This document shows, piece after piece, positions 35,245 through 45,869 of a DNA stretch of 64,000 bases; position 1 is the stretch's first letter; every line of letters starts with the position of its first letter. The notes under the pieces are model-generated. The model was not told the DNA's origin. It saw nothing but the letters and a program-made list of their open reading frames with translations, and searched no databases. A program made the position numbers and the translations under genes. The stretch lies in assembly GCF_019063845.1 (NCBI RefSeq), contig NZ_CP077683.1:2170001-2234000 (forward strand), written 5' to 3'. This stretch comes from Geomonas subterranea (GTDB taxonomy: Bacteria > Desulfobacterota > Desulfuromonadia > Geobacterales > Geobacteraceae).

Positions 35245-36207
35245 ATGAAACGGAACTTCGCCAAAGCTTTCGCACTCTTCGCCGCCGTCTTGATGCTGAG
35301 CGCCACGGTGCTGGAAACAAGCGCCCACGCCCGCGCCGCCGGCGGGCGCTCCATCGGCAGCCGTGGCTCCCGCAGCTACTCGCCGGGGACCACCTACCGC
35401 CAGTCCACCCCGTACCAGCAGCCGGCTCCCTCCCGGATGCAGCAGCCGCAGATGCAGCAGCCCTCGGCCGGGGGCGGCTTCCTGCGCAGCATGGCCGGCG
35501 GCATCGCGGGCGGCCTCCTGGGCGGCATGCTCTTCAGGGGGCTCGCCGGCGCCGGGGGCATGGGCTACGGCGGCGGTGGCATAGGGATCTTCGAAATCAT
35601 CCTCCTGGCCGGTATCGGCTACCTGATCTACCGCATGGTGCGCAGACGTCGCGCAGAAACCCCGCTGCAGAGCGTCTCGACCGGATACGGCTCGCAGGGA
35701 TACGACGGCTACCAGCAGAGTATCCCCGCCTCCTACCAGGTGGAGGAGCCTGCGCGTGACGACGTCCAGACCGGGCTGTCCCACCTGCGGCAGATGGACC
35801 CCGGCTTCGACGAGGGACGCTTCAAGGACGTTGTGATGGACAACTTCTTCAAGATCCAGGGAGGGTGGATGAACCGCGACCTGCAGGCGCTTGCGCCGCT
35901 GCTCACCCCGGAGATGCAGGGGGTCTTCCGCGAGGACATCGGACGCCTTTTGCGCGAGGGGCGGGTGAACCGGCTGGAGAACGTGGCGGTGCGCAGCGTG
36001 GAACTCACCGAGGTCTGGCAGGAGGCAGGGCAGGATTACGTCACCGCCCTCATCTACGCCAACCTGCTCGACTACACAACCGACGAGCGCGGCACCGTGC
36101 TCGAGGGGAGCAAGAGCGAGCCGGTGAAGTTCGAGGAGTACTGGACCTTCACAAGGCCCGTTGGCAACAACAGCTGGCGGCTCGCGGCGATAAACCAGAA
36201 AGGGTAA
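35245..36207 (+). CDS. Tim44-like domain membrane protein
   Basis: A 320-residue exported or membrane protein. A signal peptide (about 1-28, VLETSAHA) is followed by a Ser/Gln/Pro-rich stretch, a Gly-rich hydrophobic zone (GGIAGGLLGGMLFRGLAGAGG), a transmembrane helix (IFEIILLAGIGYLIYRMVRRRR) and the Tim44-like domain (about 165-318, FKIQGGWMNRDLQALAPLLT). In bacteria this domain occurs in poorly characterised membrane proteins. The start has AGGAGA upstream and the gap to the RHH gene is 26 bases, so both share the riboswitch transcript. A terminator follows at 36236. Confidence 0.88.
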   Translation: MKRNFAKAFALFAAVLMLSATVLETSAHARAAGGRSIGSRGSRSYSPGTTYRQSTPYQQPAPSRMQQPQMQQPSAGGGFLRSMAGGIAGGLLGGMLFRGLAGAGGMGYGGGGIGIFEIILLAGIGYLIYRMVRRRRAETPLQSVSTGYGSQGYDGYQQSIPASYQVEEPARDDVQTGLSHLRQMDPGFDEGRFKDVVMDNFFKIQGGWMNRDLQALAPLLTPEMQGVFREDIGRLLREGRVNRLENVAVRSVELTEVWQEAGQDYVTALIYANLLDYTTDERGTVLEGSKSEPVKFEEYWTFTRPVGNNSWRLAAINQKG

Positions 36208-36235
36208 CACCGGGATAAAGATGAAGAAGTAAGCA

Positions 36236-36266
36236 AAGGGGCGCTCCCTTGCGGGGCGCCCCTTTC
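36236..36266 (+). terminator. Terminator after the Tim44-like gene
   Basis: AAAGGGGCGC pairs with GCGCCCCTTT around TCCCTTGCGG, ending in TTTCG. It lies between convergent genes. Confidence 0.75.
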
Positions 36267-36342
36267 GTATTCCGGTCATTCCTCAATCGCGGTCATTCCT
36301 GCGTCCGTATTCCTGCCGTGGTCGCAAAACGCAATCTCAGCC

Positions 36343-39300
36343 TCACTCCCTATCCAGCACTTCCCGGACCTTGTGCAGCAGCGCCATCGGCTGCACCGGT
36401 TTCATGATGAGGTCGACGTTGTGATCGACGACGCCGCGGCTCTTCATGAAATCGGCGGTGTAGCCGCTGGAGTAGAGCACCCTTGCGGACGGGTCGATCC
36501 TCCTGATCTCCTCGAAGGCCTCCCTGCCGTTTTTCCCGGGCATGATCACGTCCATGAGGATCAGGTCGATCCTGCCGCCGTGCTCCAGGAATTTCCGCAC
36601 GCAGTCGCTGCCGTCCACCGCCAGCACCACCTGGTAGCCGTACTTTTTCAGCAGCGATGCGACGAGCCCCCTGACGCTCGCGTCATCCTCCGCCACGAGG
36701 ACGGTCTCGGTCCCAAGCTCCGGCGCCGCCAGGGCCTGATCGGACACGTCCTCCCCCGTCTCCGAGGAGGCCTCGGGGAGGTAGATCTTGAAAGTGGTCC
36801 CCTCCCCCGGTTCACTGTAGACGTTGATGAACCCCTTGTGCTGCTTGACGATGCCGTACACGATGGACATCCCGAGGCCCGTCCCCTTGCCCACGGCCTT
36901 GGTGGAGAAGAAGGGCTCGAAGATCCTGTCGCGTGTAGCCCGGTCCATGCCGCTGCCGGAGTCGGAAACGATGATGCAGGCATACCGCCCGGGTGCGCCG
37001 TACCCCTGGGACCTGGCGTAGGCCTCGTCCACGTGCTGCCAGCAGATCTCGATGCTGAGGGTCCCGCCGTCGGGCATGGCATCGCGGGCGTTGGTGGCGA
37101 GGTTCATCAGGACCTGTTCCAGCTGGCTTGCGTCGACGCAGACGTTCAGCGGCTCCGGGGCGGGGTTGAACTGCAGTACGACGTCCTCACCGATGATGCG
37201 CAGCAGGAACGTTTGCACCTGCCCCACCAGCGTGTTCAAGTCAAGGATGCGCGGGTTCATGACCTGCTTGCGGCTGAAGGTGAGCAGCCCGCGGGTGAGC
37301 TGCGAACCCCGTTCCGCCGCGGCGATGATCTGGTCCACCTGCTCGTGCTGCTGCTTGCAGAGGGACTCGTCCATCTCCAGGAAATTGCCGTACCCCACGA
37401 TGACCGTCAGGATGTTGTTGAAGTCGTGGGCGATCCCACCCGCCAGGTGCCCGATGGCCTCCATCTTCTGGGACTGCCGGAGCTGCTCCTCGAGGTGCTT
37501 CTTGTCGGTCTGGTCGCTGGTCACGCAGGCGATCCTCGTGTTCCCCCCCTGGTCCTCGACCGGGGTGAAGGTGACGGCGACCGACCGGACTCCGCGTTCC
37601 GGGAAAGGCTGCTCCATCTCGAAGCGCACCGACTGCCCGGCCAGGCACGCGTCCAGGTGGTGCTTGATCTCCCCGAAATGCTCCTCCCCAGCGACTTCGA
37701 GCACGGTCCGCCCCACCACCTCGGATGCGGTGAGGTTGCGGTAGCGCAGGAAGGCGCCGTTGGCCATGCGGTAGCGGTAGTCCCGGTCGAGGACGCAGAT
37801 CAGGTCCCGCGAGCACTCGATCACCTTCAGGTACTCGAGCAATTGCTCCTCGGAGCGCTTCTTCTCCAAGATGTGCTGCGCCTGCTGGGCATTCTGGTCC
37901 GCCAGCCGGGAAAGCTGGTGCTCCAGCGCCTCCTCCATCTTCTTGCGCTCGGTGATGTCGCGCACGATGGCATAGTCGTACTCGGTACCGGCGTAGCTGA
38001 AGTAGTTGGCGGTCACCTCGACCGGCACCAGGCGGCCGTCCCGGGCCAGGTGGGTCGCCTCGAACTGCAGGCTCCCCCTTTCCTTGAGCGACTCCCAGGT
38101 CTCCCGCCACCTTTTCGCGTCGCATCCCGGGCGCAGGTCGCCGATCACCATGGACCGGAATTCCGCCTCGGAGTACCCGAGCATCGTCGTGGCCGCCCCG
38201 TTCACCTCGCAGATACTGCCGTCCGGGCGGATCCAGTACCCCGCGTCCTTCATGTTGTCCATGGCGAACTTCTTGAGGTTCAGCACCTCGAGATGGTTCA
38301 TCGCCTCCAGTTCCTGGGCGGTGCGGGAGCTGGCGATGCCGAGCAGTGTCTCGATCAGGGCGCGGTCCCGCAGCGGTGAGCGGCTCATGATGCCGAGAAG
38401 CCCTATCCCCTCTCCCTGGGCATCCCAAAGCGGCACCGCCGCGTACCCCTCCACCCCCAGGTCCCGCAGGATCCCATCATCCGGGAAGAGGGCGGTCACC
38501 CCCTGCGGGTAGACGCAGACGCTCTTCCCCATGACGTTGTCGCAGGGGGTCCCGGCCAGCCGGTAGGTGATATCGTTGCCGCCCCCCGAGCGGGCGTAGA
38601 AGCCGTGAGTGCGGGCCGAGCCGCCGTCCGGGGTCAGCTGGGCGACGAAAGCGTAATCCGCTTCGAGGCAGGTGGCGAGGTAACGGTTGATGCCGTGGAG
38701 AAGCTCGTCGGCGCGCAGCCTCGCGCCGGACTCGTTGATGAAGAAGAGCGTCTCCTCGATCATCTTCCGGTCTGCGGCCTGCCTCACCACCTCGGACGTC
38801 TTTTTCCGCACCTGGAGGCGGAGCAGGATGATGAAGACGCCGGCGCAGGCAAGGAAGAGGACCAGTCCGGCCAGGGTCGGGGCCAGCCAGGGGGGCACCA
38901 CGTGAAGGGAGGCGGCGTCGCCGTGAGACCAGCGGTTGAGGGCCTTGTGGTAGGGTGAATCCTCGGTGCCGCGCCATCCCGTGAGGTAGCGGTCCAGGGT
39001 GGCGAGGAGCTCCGGGTTGCGCCCCTTCCCCGTGGCGAGGAAGATGTCGAAGGGGTTGAAGATGATGCCGGAGGAGACCAGGCCGTACTGGTACTGCTTG
39101 GCGGCGCCGAAGGTGTTGTTCACGACACCGGCGTCGACCCGCCCTGCGGCGACGGCCTGGAAGATCTCCTCGAAGTTGCCGTACTCCACGAAGCGGCAGT
39201 TGATGCCGAACTTCTCCACCATGTTGCGGAAGCTCGCCCCGTTGAAGTCCCGCTTCATCACGGCGACCTGCTTCCCCTCGACGTCCTTGATGCTGTTCAG

Positions 39301-39684
39301 GTTCGCCTTGCGCGGGACGTAGAGCTCCCCCCAGACGGTGAGCAGCGGCACCTTCCCGTAGTCGAGGTACTGGGCGCGCTCGCTGGTCCAGGCCACGCTG
39401 GTCAAAAGGTCCACCTCGCCGCTTTTGATGCGGGACATCCCCTCCGCCCAGTCGCCGTAGACGTACTCGACACGCCACCCCTCCCGGCGCGCGATCTCCG
39501 CGAGGGTGTCGACGTAGAAGCCCTGGATGCTGCCATCGTTGGCCTTGAAGATGCCGGGGTAGAAGTTGAACGCGGCGATGCGCACCGTCTGCTGAGCGGC
39601 AGAGGCGGGGGTAACCAGGAAGGCGGGCCAGCCGAGCCAGAGCACGGCAAGCAGGATGAAAAGGCGTCCGGTAACGCGCTTCAC
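36343..39684 (-). CDS. Hybrid histidine kinase: SBP_bac_3, GAF, two PAS, HisKA, HATPase, REC
   Basis: A 1113-residue membrane sensor. The GTG start at 39684 is preferred (GGAG 8 bases upstream) because it gives a proper signal peptide (VKRVTGRLFILLAVLWLGW). A family-3 solute-binding domain (about 30-255) is followed by a helix (APTLAGLVLFLACAGVFII), a GAF domain (about 315-460), two PAS domains (about 475-600 and 625-745), the kinase box GHLAGGIAHDFNN, an ATP domain with GKGTGLGMSIVYG, and a C-terminal receiver (LILMDVIMPGKNG). The ligand is probably an amino-acid-like or other small solute. No partner regulator is adjacent. Confidence 0.9.
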   Translation of the reverse strand: MKRVTGRLFILLAVLWLGWPAFLVTPASAAQQTVRIAAFNFYPGIFKANDGSIQGFYVDTLAEIARREGWRVEYVYGDWAEGMSRIKSGEVDLLTSVAWTSERAQYLDYGKVPLLTVWGELYVPRKANLNSIKDVEGKQVAVMKRDFNGASFRNMVEKFGINCRFVEYGNFEEIFQAVAAGRVDAGVVNNTFGAAKQYQYGLVSSGIIFNPFDIFLATGKGRNPELLATLDRYLTGWRGTEDSPYHKALNRWSHGDAASLHVVPPWLAPTLAGLVLFLACAGVFIILLRLQVRKKTSEVVRQAADRKMIEETLFFINESGARLRADELLHGINRYLATCLEADYAFVAQLTPDGGSARTHGFYARSGGGNDITYRLAGTPCDNVMGKSVCVYPQGVTALFPDDGILRDLGVEGYAAVPLWDAQGEGIGLLGIMSRSPLRDRALIETLLGIASSRTAQELEAMNHLEVLNLKKFAMDNMKDAGYWIRPDGSICEVNGAATTMLGYSEAEFRSMVIGDLRPGCDAKRWRETWESLKERGSLQFEATHLARDGRLVPVEVTANYFSYAGTEYDYAIVRDITERKKMEEALEHQLSRLADQNAQQAQHILEKKRSEEQLLEYLKVIECSRDLICVLDRDYRYRMANGAFLRYRNLTASEVVGRTVLEVAGEEHFGEIKHHLDACLAGQSVRFEMEQPFPERGVRSVAVTFTPVEDQGGNTRIACVTSDQTDKKHLEEQLRQSQKMEAIGHLAGGIAHDFNNILTVIVGYGNFLEMDESLCKQQHEQVDQIIAAAERGSQLTRGLLTFSRKQVMNPRILDLNTLVGQVQTFLLRIIGEDVVLQFNPAPEPLNVCVDASQLEQVLMNLATNARDAMPDGGTLSIEICWQHVDEAYARSQGYGAPGRYACIIVSDSGSGMDRATRDRIFEPFFSTKAVGKGTGLGMSIVYGIVKQHKGFINVYSEPGEGTTFKIYLPEASSETGEDVSDQALAAPELGTETVLVAEDDASVRGLVASLLKKYGYQVVLAVDGSDCVRKFLEHGGRIDLILMDVIMPGKNGREAFEEIRRIDPSARVLYSSGYTADFMKSRGVVDHNVDLIMKPVQPMALLHKVREVLDRE

Positions 39685-39826
39685 GCAGAAACTCCAGAAA
39701 ACATGTGCATGGGTACTGAGGGGAGAGAACAGGGGAGCGTACACGCAAAAATGTGGTCTATAGTACACCGGCCCCAGCATCGTTGTCCAGCCACAAGGTG
39801 CTCCCCCTCCTTGTGCCCCTCCCTCC

Positions 39827-41937
39827 TCAGGACTCCCCCGCGGCGGTCTTGAAGATGGCGGGGACGTCGAGGATCAACGCCACCGACCCGTCGCCCAGGA
39901 TGGTGGCGCCGGACATCCCCTCGACCTGCTGGTACATCCGCCCCAGTGACTTGATAACCGTCTGGTGTTCCCCGATCACCCAGTCCACCACGAGCCCCAC
40001 CCGTTTCCCCTCCAACTGGCAGATCACGACCTGCTGGATCGCGGGGGCGCCCCCTCGATGCGGAACATCTTCCTGAGCGGGACGTAGGGGACCAGCTTCT
40101 CGCGCACCATGAGTATCTCGCGCCCGTGCCCCTGTGCGATCTCCTTTTCGGTGAGCAGGATGCATTCGTCGACCATGGCCAGGGGCATGACGAAGCGGTC
40201 CTTGCCGATCTGCACCAGCAGGCTCTCGATGATGGCCAGGGTGAGCGGGATCTTGAGCGTGATGCTGGTCCCCCGGTCCGGCTCGCTCTTCACGTCGATG
40301 CTGCCGCGCAACCCTTCGATCGCCTGTTTCACCACGTCCATGCCGACACCGCGCCCGGAGACGCTGGTAATCGTGGCTGCCGTCGAGAAGCCGGGGGCGA
40401 AGATGAGCTGCCAGATCTCGCGGTCGGAGAGGTCGGCCCCCTGGGAGATGATCTTTCTCTCCACGGCCTTGGCCCGGATCGCGTCGACGTTGAGCCCCGC
40501 GCCGTCGTCGCGGATGGTGATCAGGACGCTGTCGCCGGAGTGAACGGCGGCGAGGTGAATCCTGCCGTTTCTGGGCTTCCCCTTCAACGCCCGCGCCTGC
40601 GGCGTCTCGACGCCGTGGTCGATGCTGTTGCGGATGATGTGCACCAGCGGGTCGTTCAGTTTCTCGATCACCGTCTTGTCCAGCTCGGTCTCGGCCCCCT
40701 CGGTGGTGAGCTCGATCTCCTTCCCCAGCTCGGCGGAAAGGTCCCGGACCAGCCGCTTGAACTTGGAGAAGGTGGCGCCGATGGGGAGCATCCTGATGTC
40801 GAGGGCGTTGTCCCTCAGGTCGTTGGTGAGCCGCTCCACCTCCTCGGCCACCGAGACCAGCTCGGTGTGACGTTTCAGCTCCTGGGCCACCAGGCTCAGG
40901 CGCGCCTGGACCGTCACCAGTTCCCCCACGAGGTTCACCAGGAGGTCGAGTTTGTCCGCGCTGACCCGGATGCTGGAGGCGGCCTCCTGGCTCTGGGTCT
41001 GGGCCTGCCGCTCCTGGCGCACCTCCTTCACGTGCTGCTGCTCCACGAGGGCAGAGGTGATGGTGGCGGCGTTTACAAGACCCGCCTCCAGCGCCAGTTC
41101 TCCGAACTTCTTCTGTTTTCCCAGAAGCTCGTCCATCTGCTGCGGTGTCAGGTCGCCGCGCTCGATGAGGATCTCGCCGAGTTTCTTGTACCCCGCGCCG
41201 GCCTCGTCATCGATGCCGTCGTCGATCACCGTGATGCTCAGCTCACAGGAGTCGGTGACGAAGATGAAGACGTCGTCGACGGCGTCCCTCCCCGCGCTGG
41301 TGCTGAGGATGACATCCCAGAACAGGTAACAAAGCTCCGGTTCCAGCTCGTCCAGGGTCCGCATGTCGCAGGTGTTGGCGACGATACGGCACGGCCCGAG
41401 CTCCTGCAGCTCGCGCAGCAGCCCCAGCGGGTTGGCACCGCTTGAGAAGAAGCGCGGTTCCGGCCGGAACCGGATCCGGTAGGTGACTGTCGCCGCCGGA
41501 GGGCCGGCGTCCTCTTCCGCCGCCCCCTGCACGGCCGGATGCGCCCCGCTCTCCCCCTGGCCGGGAACCAGGCTGCGGAACCCCTTGATCACCTCTTCGT
41601 TTAGCTTCATGTCCGCCGGCAGGCCGCTTTCGGCCGCCTCGAGCATGGCGAGGATGCGGTCGCGTGCGGCGAGGCTCAGGTTGACCAGTTCCTTGCTGAC
41701 CGACAGTTCGCCGTTTCTTACCAGGTCGTACACCGTCTCCACGTTGTGCGTGAACGAGGCGATGTCGTCGAAGCCGAACATGGCCCCCGACCCCTTGATG
41801 GTGTGCATGGTCCGGAAGACCCTCCCCACCAGGCCGAGATCGCCCGGATTCTCCTCCATCTCGAGGAGCGCCTCCTCGAGATCCGCCAGAAGCTCCCTGG
41901 CCTCGTCCTTGAACGCCTGGGCGAAAACATCGCTCAT
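39827..41937 (-). CDS. cheA: Chemotaxis kinase CheA (one-base frameshift near the end)
   Basis: The histidine kinase of a chemotaxis-type pathway. ATG 41937 overlaps the stop of the STAS gene. HPt domain with phospho-His in RTMHTIKGSGAM (about 40-55), a beta-rich P2-like region, then an unusual insert with two helical repeats (KKLGEILIERGDLTPQQ and FGELALEAGLVNAAT) resembling the N-terminal module of type II secretion ATPases, the dimerisation domain, the ATP domain (NDPLVHIIRNSIDHG, GRGVGMDVV) and the CheW-like domain. The frame breaks at about 40043-40054 (G5/C5 runs). One added G restores FRIEGGAPAIQQVV and the rest of the CheW-like domain down to 39827. A sequencing error is likely. Confidence 0.88.
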
Positions 41938-42296
41938 ACCGTCACCTTGTCCGTATCGAGGCGCCAGATGCAGGTCCCCCCCACGTCCTGGACGCACCCC
42001 TTGAGGCGGGGGAGCCCCGCCACCTCGGCTGTCGCCGCGAGAGCCTCGTTTCGTCCGGTGACCGTGCAGGGAATCGCCCGGGCCACCGACGTCCTGTGGC
42101 AGCTGCACAGAAGCTGCAGGCCGGTCACGTCGATGGCCGTTAACCCGGCGAGGGAAACCTCCACCGGCTTGCCGGTCGCGAAGGCTTCCAAGAGCCGTTT
42201 CCTGAACTCGCCGGCATTGACGATGGTCATCTCCCCGGAGAAGGTCACCAGGGTGCGGTCCTTCTTCTTCGAGATCTTCACTTGCGCCCCTTCCAT
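41934..42296 (-). CDS. STAS-domain protein of the chemotaxis operon
   Basis: A 120-residue cytoplasmic protein. The fold is seen in VTFSGEMTIVNAGEFRKRLL, then VEVSLAGLTAIDVTGLQLL, which is close to the DSSG-containing loop of anti-anti-sigma factors; here the Ser/Thr position reads DVTG. Such stand-alone STAS proteins occur in Geobacter chemotaxis operons of unclear output. The stop overlaps the cheA start, so the genes are coupled. Confidence 0.82.
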   Translation of the reverse strand: MEGAQVKISKKKDRTLVTFSGEMTIVNAGEFRKRLLEAFATGKPVEVSLAGLTAIDVTGLQLLCSCHRTSVARAIPCTVTGRNEALAATAEVAGLPRLKGCVQDVGGTCIWRLDTDKVTV

Positions 42297-42357
42297 ACCG
42301 TATCCTTCGCGAAAAGGCCGGGCGGCCTGAGGTACGGCCGCCCGGATCCGCTTTGTT

Positions 42358-45300
42358 CTAGAACCTCTCGAAGTCGTTGTCGCCGTCCATGTCGGCCATG
42401 ACCAGGTCGTGCCCCATGGCTTTTCTCTGAGCGGCGGGCCTCTGTTTTAACTGCTTGACCTCGTTCTTGCCGGCGGACTTGGTGAGCTGCTTGGGGGCCG
42501 GCTGCTGCCCGCGCGCCACCATGTCGACCCTGAAGAAGGAGATGGTCGACTGCAGCTGCTCCGACTGCGAGGAAAGTTCCTCGGCCGTGGAGGCCATCTC
42601 CTCGCTGGCCGAGGCGTTTTGCTGGATTACCTGGTCCAGTTGCTGGATCGCCTTGTTGATCTGCTGGGCCCCGGTGTCCTGCTCCTTGCTGGAGGCGTTG
42701 ATCTCCTGCACCAGCTCGGCCGTCTTCTGTATGTCCGGGAGGATGGCGGAGAGCATCTCCCCTGCCCGCTCGGCAACCTCGACGCTCGACACGGAGAGCT
42801 CCGAGATCTCCCCCGCGGCGACCTGGCTCCGCTCGGCGAGCTTTCTCACCTCGGAAGCCACCACCGCGAACCCCTTGCCGTGCTCCCCGGCGCGGGCCGC
42901 CTCGATGGCCGCGTTCAGCGCGAGCATGTTGGTCTGGCGCGCGATCTCCTCGATGATGGAGATCTTCCCGGCGATGTCCTTCATGGCCTGCACCGTCTCG
43001 GCGACCGCCTTGCCCCCCTCCTTGGCATCCTCGGCGGATTTCACCGCGATCTTCTCGGTCTGCTGCGCGTTGTCCGCGTTCTGCCTGATGTTGGCGCTCA
43101 TCTCCTCCATCGAGGAGGACGCCTCCTCGGCGGCGGCCGCCTGTTGCGAGGCCCCTTCGGACATGGACTGCGCGTTGGCGGAGAGCTGGACGCTGCCGGA
43201 AGCGACGTTGTCCGCGGCCACCTTCACCTCGGTGACCACCTCGGTGATCTTGCCGACCATGGCGGAGAGGGCATGGATCAGCTCGTCCTGGGCGCTGCGC
43301 TCCTTCAGGGAGACCATCAGGTTTCCGTTGGAGACCTCCTTGGCCGCGTCGGTGATCTTGTTGATCGCCTCGATCAGCACGTTCAGGTTGGTCTTGATCA
43401 GGTTGTACTGCCCCTTGTACTCGGTCACGATGGCCGGGGGCATGTCACCCTTGGCGATGCGGTCCACGTAGTCAGCGGTCACCATGAGCGGGTTCACGAT
43501 GTTGCTCACCGTGTCGTTCACGCCGGCCACCAGCTTGTTCCACCCGCCGACGAAGAGGGATGCGTTGGCGCGCTGGTCCAGTTCACCGTCGGCTGCGGCC
43601 TTGATGATGATGTCGGTCTGCTCGAGGAGTTCGTTCATCATCTTCACGACGGCGTTCAGGTTGTCCTTGATGATGTTGTACTGCCCCTTGTACTCGGTGA
43701 CGATGGCCGGGGGGATGACACCCTTGGCCACCTTGTCGACGTAGTCGGCGGTCACCATGAGCGGGTTCACGATGTTGGTGACGATGTTGTTCACCCCGAG
43801 GACCAGCTCCTTCCAGCCGCCGATGAAGAGCTCCGCGTTGGCCCGCTCGTCCAGCTGCCCGTCGGCCGCGGCCTTCACCACCTTGTTCGCCTCGAGCAGC
43901 AGGTTGTTCATGATGTCGATGCAGTTGTTGAGGTTCAGCTTTATCTCGTTGAAGTCGCCGTTGTAGTTGTCCGTGATGCGCGGCGGGATGTCTCCCTTGG
44001 AGATGCGGTCCACATACTCGGCCGCCACGTTCAGCGGCCCGATCACCGCGTCCAGCGTCTCGTTCACCCCCTGGACGATCTTGCGGAAGTCCCCTTCGTG
44101 CCTGGTCGCGTCGGCACGGGTGGCCAGCTTTCCTGCCACCGCCGCCTGCACCAGCATGTCGGCATCGGCGATGAGCGCCTTCAGGTTGGTCCGCACCTGC
44201 TCGATGGTGTTGTTGATGAAGGCCTTCTTGCCCGGGAATTTTTCCAGTTCCGCCTCGAAGTTGCCGCGCCCGAACTCGGCTATGCAGGCCATCGCCTTCT
44301 TCTTCACCGCGATGTGGCCGTTCACCATGTTGTTCACGCCGGCCGCCATCTGGCGGTAGACCCCCTGGTAGTTCTCAGCCGCGATCTGGACGTCGATGTC
44401 ACCCAGGTCGTGCTGGGTCGACATGTTGTTCATGTCCGCGATCAGGGTGTCCAGGGTCTCGATGCAGACGTTCAGGTTGTTCTTGATCTCGTTGAAATCG
44501 CCGTTGTAGCTGTCGGTGATCCTCGGCGGGATGTCCCCCTTGGAGATGCGGTCCACGTACTCGGCCGCCACGTTCAGGGGCCCGATAACGGCGTCGAGGG
44601 TATCGTTCACGCCCGAAACGATTTTCCTGAAGTCCCCCTGGTGCCTGGTGGCGTCGGCGCGGGTGGCGAGCTTGCCGTCCACCGCCGCCTGCGAGAGCAT
44701 CGCGGCGTCTGCCACGAGGGCGGTCACCGCGTCGATGCAGACGTTCAGGTTGTTCTTGATCTCGTTGAAGTCGCCGTTGTAGCTGTCGGTGATCCTCGGC
44801 GGGACGTCCCCCTTGGAGATGCGGTCCACGTACTCGGCGGCCACGTTCAGGGGCCCGATCACCGCGTCCAGGGTGTCGTTGACACCGGCCACCACCTTCT
44901 GGAAGTCCCCCTGGTGCCTGGAGGCGTCGGCGCGGGTGGCGAGCTTCCCTGCTATGGCCGCGTCGGCCAGCATGTTGGCGTCAGCCACCAGAGCCTTGAT
45001 GGAATCCACCATCTTCTGCATGGCGGCCATGACGCTGTCCTCGTGCTTTCCTTTCAGGTCGATGGCGACCGTCATGTCGCCGGCCGCCACGCGGTTGGCG
45101 ACCTCGCCGACCTCTTTGGGATCGGCACCGAGCTGCCGCTGCACGATCCTGGTGATGAAAAGCCCAAGGCCCAGGGCCAGCGCCACGCCGACCACGATCA
45201 GGACCAGCATGATCTTGGTGGCTCCCGTGGCCAGCTCGGCGTTGCCGTCGGCGGTCAGCTTCGCCTGCTTCAGCTTGGCGTCCACCAGCTTGTCGATGGC

Positions 45301-45786
45301 GTCCTGCTCCATCCTGGAGAACTTGGCGCCGTCACCAGCCATGAGGGCCTTGGCCTCGTTGTCTCGGTTGACAAGGGCGAGCCGTACGATCTGGTCGATG
45401 ATGGGGTCATACCCGGCGCTGGCCTGCCTGAACTCCTGGAAGAGCTTGCGCCCTTCTTCGGTCAGGATGGTCTTTTCGAACTCCCCGGCCGCCTTGTTCA
45501 GTTCGCCGCGCAGCATCTTGATCCTTTCCACCTTGGCCTGCTCCTCCTGCGGGGTGGCGGCCGCGAGCAGGTCCCTCATGTTGACACGGATGCGCTGGAA
45601 GGAGGTGGATACATCCTGCAGTTGCGCGATAGGGATGGTGATTTTCTCGTACAGCTTGCTGTCGGCCGCCTCGATGCCGTGAATCTCCCGGATGCCGAAA
45701 TACCCGATCGCTCCGGCGATGACGGCTATGGCGATGAAACCCGTCATCAGTTTCGCCCCCAGCTTCAAATCGTAAAACCACTTCAT
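42358..45786 (-). CDS. Methyl-accepting chemotaxis protein with long poly-HAMP array
   Basis: A 1142-residue receptor. TM1 (about 10-32) and TM2 (about 190-215) enclose a four-helix-bundle ligand domain of about 155 residues. A first HAMP (about 215-265) is followed by about six tandem units of roughly 91 residues ([22 protein letters not shown]... [32 protein letters not shown]). The units are so similar that DNA repeats with a 273-bp period are visible at 44.5-45.1 kb. The signalling hairpin carries the conserved tip ([21 protein letters not shown]). AGGAGG precedes the ATG. The receptor feeds the CheA encoded downstream. Confidence 0.93.
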   Translation of the reverse strand: MKWFYDLKLGAKLMTGFIAIAVIAGAIGYFGIREIHGIEAADSKLYEKITIPIAQLQDVSTSFQRIRVNMRDLLAAATPQEEQAKVERIKMLRGELNKAAGEFEKTILTEEGRKLFQEFRQASAGYDPIIDQIVRLALVNRDNEAKALMAGDGAKFSRMEQDAIDKLVDAKLKQAKLTADGNAELATGATKIMLVLIVVGVALALGLGLFITRIVQRQLGADPKEVGEVANRVAAGDMTVAIDLKGKHEDSVMAAMQKMVDSIKALVADANMLADAAIAGKLATRADASRHQGDFQKVVAGVNDTLDAVIGPLNVAAEYVDRISKGDVPPRITDSYNGDFNEIKNNLNVCIDAVTALVADAAMLSQAAVDGKLATRADATRHQGDFRKIVSGVNDTLDAVIGPLNVAAEYVDRISKGDIPPRITDSYNGDFNEIKNNLNVCIETLDTLIADMNNMSTQHDLGDIDVQIAAENYQGVYRQMAAGVNNMVNGHIAVKKKAMACIAEFGRGNFEAELEKFPGKKAFINNTIEQVRTNLKALIADADMLVQAAVAGKLATRADATRHEGDFRKIVQGVNETLDAVIGPLNVAAEYVDRISKGDIPPRITDNYNGDFNEIKLNLNNCIDIMNNLLLEANKVVKAAADGQLDERANAELFIGGWKELVLGVNNIVTNIVNPLMVTADYVDKVAKGVIPPAIVTEYKGQYNIIKDNLNAVVKMMNELLEQTDIIIKAAADGELDQRANASLFVGGWNKLVAGVNDTVSNIVNPLMVTADYVDRIAKGDMPPAIVTEYKGQYNLIKTNLNVLIEAINKITDAAKEVSNGNLMVSLKERSAQDELIHALSAMVGKITEVVTEVKVAADNVASGSVQLSANAQSMSEGASQQAAAAEEASSSMEEMSANIRQNADNAQQTEKIAVKSAEDAKEGGKAVAETVQAMKDIAGKISIIEEIARQTNMLALNAAIEAARAGEHGKGFAVVASEVRKLAERSQVAAGEISELSVSSVEVAERAGEMLSAILPDIQKTAELVQEINASSKEQDTGAQQINKAIQQLDQVIQQNASASEEMASTAEELSSQSEQLQSTISFFRVDMVARGQQPAPKQLTKSAGKNEVKQLKQRPAAQRKAMGHDLVMADMDGDNDFERF

Positions 45787-45869
45787 GACTACCTCCTTGG
45801 TTCCGCGTTATCACCCGGCGACACGTCGCCCACTAAGGCTTCCGTATCGACGCGAGGGGAATGGCATGT

